Positions 1 through 64,000 of a DNA stretch of 64,000 bases are shown piece after piece. A program made the translations under genes and the position numbers. The notes beneath the pieces were generated by a model. It had not been told where the DNA came from. It did no database searches and was given only the letters and a program-made list of their open reading frames with translations. Position 1 is the stretch's first letter. Each line of letters starts with the position of its first letter. The stretch is from assembly GCA_054601695.1 (NCBI GenBank), contig BAAHQB010000189.1, forward strand, positions 124,001-188,000. Reading direction: 5' to 3'. The stretch is from Amorphochlora amoebiformis (taxonomy: Eukaryota > Cercozoa > Chlorarachniophyceae).

Positions 1-126
1 AGAGAGAGAGAGAGAGAGAGAGAGAGATCGGATTGAATGAGAGAGAGAGATCATACTGAATTAGAGAGAGGAGATTAGAGCGGATGTATTAGAGCTCAGA
101 GTGAGCTTGTTCAAGAGAAGAGAGAA
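1..126. repeat. GA-rich low-complexity sequence
   Basis: The window opens in an (AG)n microsatellite of about 26 bases followed by about 100 bases of GA-biased sequence. No exon can be supported here. It probably lies in an intron of, or upstream of, the RasGEF gene that starts to be readable at 525. Confidence 0.8.
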
Positions 127-164
127 GGGTTAGGGTTAGGGTTAGGGTTAGGGTTAGGGTTAGG
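127..164 (+). repeat. Interstitial TTAGGG telomere-type repeat
   Basis: About six perfect TTAGGG units are followed by GA-rich sequence and then TA repeat. It lies inside the chromosome, because genes continue on one side and the array is short, so it is interstitial. Similar short arrays occur near 24.6, 44.6, 49.8, 50.0, 52.0 and 59.9 kb. Confidence 0.9.
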
Positions 165-220
165 GGAGGAGGGACCCAATACATTTAGATGTATTATATA
201 CGTATGAAATGTATATATAC

Positions 221-285
<65 letters not shown>

Positions 286-426
286 ATATATATGCACACA
301 CATATTGTATATATATATGTATATATATATTAGCTACGTAGTCCAATTAGTATTAACCCACCTCAGACGTATATATTACGCATGTACTTATATTTATATC
401 ATACACATACATATTATATATATAAT

Positions 427-475
<49 letters not shown>

Positions 476-486
476 CTATATATATA

Positions 487-524
<38 letters not shown>
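165..524. repeat. (TA)n tract with one partial exon copy
   Basis: Mostly TA repeat. A segment at 334-372 resembles the first bases of the exon at 525-608, including the preceding acceptor AG, and then diverges. I read it as an upstream partial copy of that exon. No complete exon is visible in this stretch. Confidence 0.6.
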
Positions 525-9753
<9,229 letters not shown>

Positions 9754-11492
9754 TCACGTAAACCAACCCACCTTTCCGAGTAGTTTCGCTCTCAGTGTGC
9801 CAATGCGCTTGTACGCGCGGTTGATGACGTTAAGCACTTTCTTCTTAGCCTTGGCCTTATTCTCGTCATCGCCATCTCCCTCGGAGTCCTTTTCGGAATC
9901 GGACTTGCTTGAGCCCTTGTCGCTGTCTTCAGAGTCATCGTTGCCTTCACTGCCGCCCGAGGCGTCGACGATATTGTTTAAGATTTCCTGCACCGCATGA
10001 CGAGCCGCCTTATTCTCATCGCCAGGCATCTTGAGAGCCAAAGTGCCAAAGTATTGGGACATCTTTTTCCCAAGGGTTTTGGCAGCTCCCTCCTTGTCCT
10101 TCCCGTCGGCAACCGACTTGTGGTATTCCTCTAGCGAGGCACCCGCAGAGACTTCAGGGTTGAGACCCGAGGGGATTTTGAACTTCTTTTTCATCTCAGT
10201 CCACTCGGCTTTGGTAGGGATCTTGCCAGTTCCCGTCGACTTGTCGCTATCGCTGTCGTCGTCCGAATCATTGTCGCTCTTCTTGTCGTCCCCGTCCGAC
10301 TCTTCGCCGTCGCCAGAAGCCTCAGCGATGCTGTCGAGAATCTCTTGAACGGCTTCACGAGCCTTCTTGTTCTCGTCACCGGCCATTTTGAGAGCCATAG
10401 TGCCGTAATACTCCGACATTTTCTTCCCTAGAGCTTTGGCGGCGTCTTCCTTGTCCTTGCCTTCGGCAACAGCCTTGTGGTATTCCTCAAGCGAAGCACC
10501 CGCAGAAACAGTGGGGTTGATGCCTGAGGGTATGTTGAGTTCCTTCTTCATCTCGGTCCACTCGGCCTTAGTTGGGATCTTGCTGTCGCCGCCTTCTTTG
10601 GAATCCTTACCGCAAGATTCCTCATCTTCGTCGCAGTTTTTAGCGTCCTTTGCGTCCTTGGAGCCCTCACCGCCGTCTTTGTCCGCCGCATCTTTGCCAG
10701 AGTTTCCAGCGTCGCAGAGAACTGCGAACGCATTCCTGGCGTTCTTAATGGAAACCAGAATCTCAAGGACGCGCGTCACGGCCTTCTCGTGCTCGGGTCC
10801 TACAAAGTTCGGATTTTCGGGTTCAATACCTTTTTTGACGTCTTATTCTACACAGTGTACCTTGCAGTTTCTGCTGCATCGCATTGAAATAGTGGACGAT
10901 ATTACCGTGCAGGGTATCCAAAAGCTCCTGCAAGCACAAGTTATCGAATAGTGGTGTTTTAGAGATTACCTGGGAGATTTATTTACCTTGTGATCTTCAG
11001 GAGACTTGGCATCTTTCGCAGCGGTATGGTATTCATCGAATGACTTTCCAGCACTAACCTGAAACATTGAAAGTTAGTTTGGTAACACGTTACATGCAAT
11101 GAGATATGCCAAACCTCTGAGTCAAGTCCCGAAGGAATGTCGAATTGCTCCTTGATCTGTTTGAATATACATATGCTTTATGTTAGCCTCTCTCGGCCTT
11201 CCCTTGAAAACAGAAACAGAAAACAAAATTTACCAGCTTCCACTCGCCAAGCGTGGGGATGGTGACGATCTTTTGCAACGCATTCCGCATACGGTGCTGT
11301 TTGTGGTTAGGCGGGGCCTAATGCGTGGAAAATCCATTATAAAACGACTTCTGAGAGCAAAATTTATAAAGAGGGGAAATGACAAACTGGGATATAATGT
11401 GAATCTGATCATCTTTTCTTGCATACCGTAGACACAGCCCCTATCAGGGGGGTTACAAGTACGCACCATGCAGTGACCACGGACGCCAGCAT
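9754..11492 (-). CDS. Secreted protein with three copies of an unrecognised domain
   Basis: Six exons in perfect phase: 11427-11492, 11234-11296, 11115-11156, 10987-11058, 10861-10927 and 9754-10841, encoding 465 residues. Exon 1 is a clean signal peptide (MLASVVTAWCVLVTPLIGAVS). The mature part holds three copies of a roughly 85-95 residue unit beginning IPT..EW and containing IPSG(L/I), VSAG.S..EYH and a closing helix resembling A..AVQEIL. Copy 1 is split over five exons. Copies 2 and 3 sit together in the last exon and are much more alike. They are joined by acidic Ser/Asp/Lys-rich spacers, one with two of the few cysteines. I do not recognise the domain. An extracellular or secretory-pathway location is inferred from the signal peptide. 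Introns are short (59-170 bases) and free of TA repeat, unlike neighbouring genes. Confidence 0.85.
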
Positions 11493-11615
11493 GGCGATTC
11501 AGATGTTATTTGAAAATTTGAATTATAAGGCATAATCACCCGATTTGAGTCCCGAAAAATTTCTGGTCTTTCCTTAAAAACTCGCATTCCGTTCACAACT
11601 CACGACAAATATATT
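11493..11615. promoter_or_regulatory. Upstream region of the secreted-repeat gene
   Basis: This short stretch lies immediately 5' of the ATG at 11492 (minus strand) and before a coding-like region on the other side. It should contain the promoter of the secreted-repeat gene, but I can point to no specific element. Confidence 0.3.
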
Positions 11616-12104
11616 TTGATTATATTTGTCGCGAATCGTTCCCGCATGGAGCAGACGAGCAAAAATCCCCTCCAACACCTCTCGGCTGTTGCCTCTACCA
11701 CATGCACTCCGGGGAGCTGGGAGAAGAAAAGGAAGAGGGCTTTTTCGTGCCGCTCCTCAGCGTTCAAAAAGTTCCAGAAAAGACCTAAATGCCCGACGTT
11801 CTCGTCGGAGTGTGCGACGTCTCCAACGAAGTCGTCGGCGACTTCCAGGCGATGCATCAGTGTCACCGAAAGCCTCTGTAACATGCTCAAGATCTCTCCA
11901 GAGGATGCTAGAAGTCATATCCGCGCGAGGGATCACGCGCCAACACCTGATCGAAGGGACGACCATCAATTCGCAGCAGCGTTCACGAACATTCCGGGAG
12001 CGGAAGGACAGAAACTGCGAAGACCCAAGCCGCGCAAGGTCTTCAGAATCACGCTAGAAAAGAAGACATCTTACTCCACACCTAATCCGAGCGAAGGGGA
12101 CTAG
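11616..12104 (+). CDS. Coding-like region, gene model unresolved
   Basis: This non-repetitive stretch is clearly richer in G+C than its surroundings and is open in more than one plus-strand frame. One frame gives a 162-residue single-exon protein (MIIFVANRSRMEQ...). A second is open over 143 codons and contains the protein-like SLQRMLEVISARG. A third reads sensibly in two pieces (HSGELGEEKEEGFFVPLL, then MPDVLVGVCDVSNEV) separated by a stop. That pattern suggests a spliced gene with small exons rather than one open frame, but I could not choose splice sites. It would be divergent from the secreted-repeat gene. Confidence 0.35.
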   Translation: MIIFVANRSRMEQTSKNPLQHLSAVASTTCTPGSWEKKRKRAFSCRSSAFKKFQKRPKCPTFSSECATSPTKSSATSRRCISVTESLCNMLKISPEDARSHIRARDHAPTPDRRDDHQFAAAFTNIPGAEGQKLRRPKPRKVFRITLEKKTSYSTPNPSEGD

Positions 12105-12326
12105 GTGGATACATATCGTACAGAATCTACAGACGAGTGGCTAGATCTAGAAGATAGGTTAGTCTTCCAGTACTCTGATATTGTAGAAGTAGAACGACTG
12201 TGAATGTGTGTATAGTAAGCGTTATCAGCGATAAGCGGTAAATATCATGCTTAGATTTGGTTCCTGTTGGTCCTAAGATTATTCAATCTTACTCTAGTTT
12301 CTAGATATTCGATCATGTGTTTTCCA

Positions 12327-12370
<44 letters not shown>

Positions 12371-12514
12371 TGGTCTATTACTGGATATATATATATATAT
12401 ATATATATACTAGATATATATATGATTAATCCAGATGTATATCATGATTCCGATATACATCTAGTATATCCTAGTAATTTCCCACGCAGTATATAAATAA
12501 TATAATATATCTAG

Positions 12515-12547
<33 letters not shown>

Positions 12548-12872
12548 ATATATATCTATATCTATAATTATAATATGATAATTACAATAATAATAATCAA
12601 ATAACTATATATATATATATATATATATATGCTAGCTAGCTTTATTACTTCTTATACTTTATAAGTTCTGGTTGACTAATCAAAAACTAGTCTCAAGCCA
12701 GCTATCTAGATTCTCTAGATTCTAGAGTATGAATATTTTCCAGGTACTCAGTCCGAAGATACATTAGCATTTACTAGATTTACAATAATTATCCTCATCA
12801 TTGACAATATCGTGAAGCACTTAAGGATACAGTCCTAAGACTTCTAATAAATCATAAAGTATCTGCTTTCAA
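12105..12872. other. Intergenic region rich in CTAG with TA tracts
   Basis: No coding sequence is visible. CTAG is again frequent (for example around 12139, 12296-12304, 12470, 12631-12638 and 12705-12725). Short TA tracts lie at 12335-12368, 12386-12408 and 12610-12630. It follows the stop of the large coiled-coil gene (12873) on the minus strand. Confidence 0.65.
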
Positions 12873-40397
<27,525 letters not shown>

Positions 40398-41084
40398 CTA
40401 TGAAATTTATCAAAAGGTTAGGAGGGGGGGAAGTCTTGCGGGGCGGATCGGAGTTTGTGATTGTGTGCTTATAATCGCTACCGTATGACGAAACTTACAG
40501 ACACCACAGCCCATGGCGCGTGCACAGGCCGTCATGGATGAGGATAGGCGCATGCATGAACCTGTTTTGGTATGAATACCGTTGGGTGAATGATTGACTT
40601 CATCGTTGTAAAATGAGAATAGAGAGGTGTTCGCATGATAGGAAAAAATACTGGTGTAACAATGTTACTAAACCCTTTTCAACCTGTGCTTCAACCCGAT
40701 GGCTGAAATAACGATATAGACCCCATGGATTTGAATTAATTATGTAATTTGGGAACGGGAAAAATCCGAAAACTAGCCGAACCCTTGTTATTTTCCATTT
40801 CCCGCGGAAATATAAGATCACCTAGGGTGGAATCAAGCGGGACTTCGTCCCCGCGCGATTGGAGCGCGGGTAGAAGGAGCAGAAATGCCAGCATAAGGGA
40901 TGCTGGGAGTCGCCACTCAAATTCAAATATTGCCGACAAATTGTTCCATGGCCGAAAAGGTAATTCATGGCAATTCCACCCGCTTTAATCAGGTCCCCGC
41001 AATGGCGGCCAGTCCCGGGAATCTTCGAGCTCTTTCCGGCGCACCTCACGGAGCATTCTTCCGACTCCGCAGAACCCATTCGTA
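40398..41084. promoter_or_regulatory. Region between divergent coiled-coil and ankyrin genes
   Basis: This non-repetitive sequence separates the 5' part of the minus-strand coiled-coil gene from the plus-strand ankyrin gene and presumably carries both promoters. A candidate upstream exon of the minus gene at about 40497-40559 has good borders (acceptor CAAAACAG, donor GTAAGT) but the wrong phase for translation into the next exon. It may be 5' untranslated. No core promoter element is convincing. Confidence 0.4.
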
Positions 41085-42965
<1,881 letters not shown>

Positions 42966-43503
42966 GTCCAGGAAGTAGGTCCGCTCACAATTGAGTCCCT
43001 TCAGCATCGAGTCGGGCCATGCGGCCAGTAACTGTTAGCTTAGCTCATGATCTGGAATCCGAGGTAGCTATCGGCAGCTGTCGAATTCTTTTAAACCACT
43101 GTTATGCAAAATTACTTTTATGATCTCGATTTGGCTCAATCGTTGGCACGATCTCAGTAGATGATCATGACGTCATCCAGCAAATGACTAGGATCCGGTA
43201 GCTAGTGAGAGTCTAGAACTGGTAGTATCTGGAGTATAGTATCCCACAAAATTGGCAACTGGTGCCTCTTACATCATCTAGTGTCTAGAGTGTATAACGC
43301 GTACGTATAACACTAGTATAAACTCTAAAAACTAGAAGTATCGATATGATTCTAGCTGGTGTAGGATATACTAGGTATAGCTAGCTAGTCTTCTAGTTCA
43401 AGTTTTTTTTAACGTTTTCTGAAATGTAGTGTTTTTGTAACTGTATGGATCCGGAATCGGCATTCAAGTAACTTTTGCTAGTTTTGTTTCATGGTATGCT
43501 AAT
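42966..43503. other. Intergenic region rich in CTAG
   Basis: This is the gap between the convergent stops of the ankyrin gene (42965) and the VPS9-like gene (43504). It is non-repetitive, with no exon visible. CTAG recurs densely from 43187 to 43400 (for example GTATAGCTAGCTAGTCTTCTAG split over a few bases), as in the other two intergenic gaps. Confidence 0.7.
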
Positions 43504-62265
<18,762 letters not shown>

Positions 62266-62575
62266 CTGGGTATTTGCGGAAGAACAGCGAGCCCAAGAAG
62301 CATCCCCGCGATCGGATTTTTGTATCCAAAGAAGTTATTTTCGAATTTTTCAGCGTCTACCGCGGAATACGGAACAAATTTAGGAATCGCCTACCTACGA
62401 CAACGGGGAGTCGTAAGATGGAGGGGAGTCTTGGCCGAAGCGATAGCGCCTGAGTAACCTCTAATTGTCAATTATCATTCGTCTATTTCCGAAACTAGAC
62501 CTCTAATGTGCTCGAAATTCTGATTGGCTTGACTATCCGATGAGGGACATCCGCGGGACAAGCAAATTCGGAGCG
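62266..62575. promoter_or_regulatory. Region between divergent VPS9-like and 62576 genes
   Basis: This non-repetitive stretch holds one or two unresolved 5' exons of the VPS9-like gene (candidate AIPKFVPYSA near 62370-62400 on the minus strand) and presumably the promoters of both genes. No specific element was identified. Confidence 0.35.
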
Positions 62576-62895
62576 ATGGATGGGAAAGAGGTGATGCGGA
62601 GCGACCAACAGATGATCCTGTTGGCCAGCCTTCAGGCCAAAACGTTCATGGTTTGTTCTATTAGATAAAAATTTCTTTCGAAGCCATCTACAGATATTTT
62701 TTCGCGGTTTCGGAGAGCAAGTTCGCAGTTTCGGAGAGTATTTTCACATTCTGAGGCACTCTTAGAATGGAAGCTAGGTTTCCTCGGTTTGGGGCATATT
62801 TGGGTGTCGTTTTCCAATTATAGAGGCAACCTCGCATTGCCAGACGGAATTTTCTCAACTGTATTGAGAAACAATATGCTCCTCTCCCGGGATGA
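62576..62895 (+). CDS. First exon(s) of a divergent plus-strand gene, model unresolved
   Basis: An ATG at 62576 opens a 25-codon exon, MDGKEVMRSDQQMILLASL..., ending at 62650 before GTTTGT. One phase-0 continuation is 62824-62895 (RQPRIARRNFLNCIEKQY, stop TGA), giving a 48-residue protein. Another candidate exon is 63822-63857 ([12 protein letters not shown], donor GTATGT), which would carry the gene past the window. I cannot choose between these and do not recognise the family. Tandem GTTTCGGAGAG copies at about 62705-62735 lie in the first intron. Confidence 0.45.

Positions 62896-64000
<1,105 letters not shown>

Noticed and set aside
127-164. Chromosome end (true telomere)
   Set aside because: The array is only about six units, is internal to repeat sequence, and similar arrays recur within introns further on.
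40497-40559. Signal-peptide-like first exon of the coiled-coil gene (MRLSSSMTACARAMG)
   Set aside because: The donor leaves phase 1, which creates a stop when joined to the exon at 40397. It may be untranslated leader instead.

Overview
This window is nuclear DNA of a unicellular eukaryote with canonical GT-AG spliceosomal introns. The long tyrosine/isoleucine reading frames in it are translations of (TA)n microsatellite and are not genes. Removing the TA tracts and chaining the remaining islands by splice sites and reading phase gives five supportable genes and one coding-like region. TTAGGG-type telomeric motifs occur several times inside the window. That motif, the many introns and the Ras/Rab-type regulators point to a protist rather than a plant or green alga, but I cannot place the organism further.

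Layout. (1) 525-7,241, plus strand: a RasGEF (CDC25-type) gene, 12 exons recovered, 5' end not seen. (2) 7,242-9,753: intergenic, unusually rich in CTAG. (3) 9,754-11,492, minus: a complete compact six-exon gene for a 465-residue secreted protein with three copies of an unrecognised domain. (4) 11,616-12,104: a GC-richer coding-like stretch, gene model unresolved; then a second CTAG-rich gap to 12,872. (5) 12,873-40,397, minus: a very large gene of roughly 54 small exons (about 1,140 residues, mostly coiled coil), 5' end unresolved. (6) 41,085-42,965, plus: a complete five-exon ankyrin-repeat gene, 252 residues. (7) 42,966-43,503: a third CTAG-rich gap. (8) 43,504 to about 62,265, minus: a large multi-exon gene with a probable VPS9 (Rab5-GEF) domain. 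(9) From 62,576, plus: the first exon of a divergent gene, not resolved further.

The striking property is how the TA-rich genes are built. Nearly every intron of the RasGEF, coiled-coil and VPS9 genes is a (TA)n tract. Many exons are accompanied by arrays of partial copies carrying exactly one splice junction. Copies of the acceptor plus the 5' part of an exon always lie upstream of the intact exon, and copies of the 3' part plus the donor always lie downstream. These behave as ladders of decoy splice sites around single intact exons. The compact secreted-protein and ankyrin genes mostly have short ordinary introns.

Other intronic oddities are a 152-base G homopolymer, about 900 bases of alternating CG/CA, complementary polypurine and polypyrimidine blocks in one transcription unit, and telomeric repeats sitting within bases of splice junctions. 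All gene models here were made by hand from splice consensus and phase continuity. RNA reads would be the decisive test.
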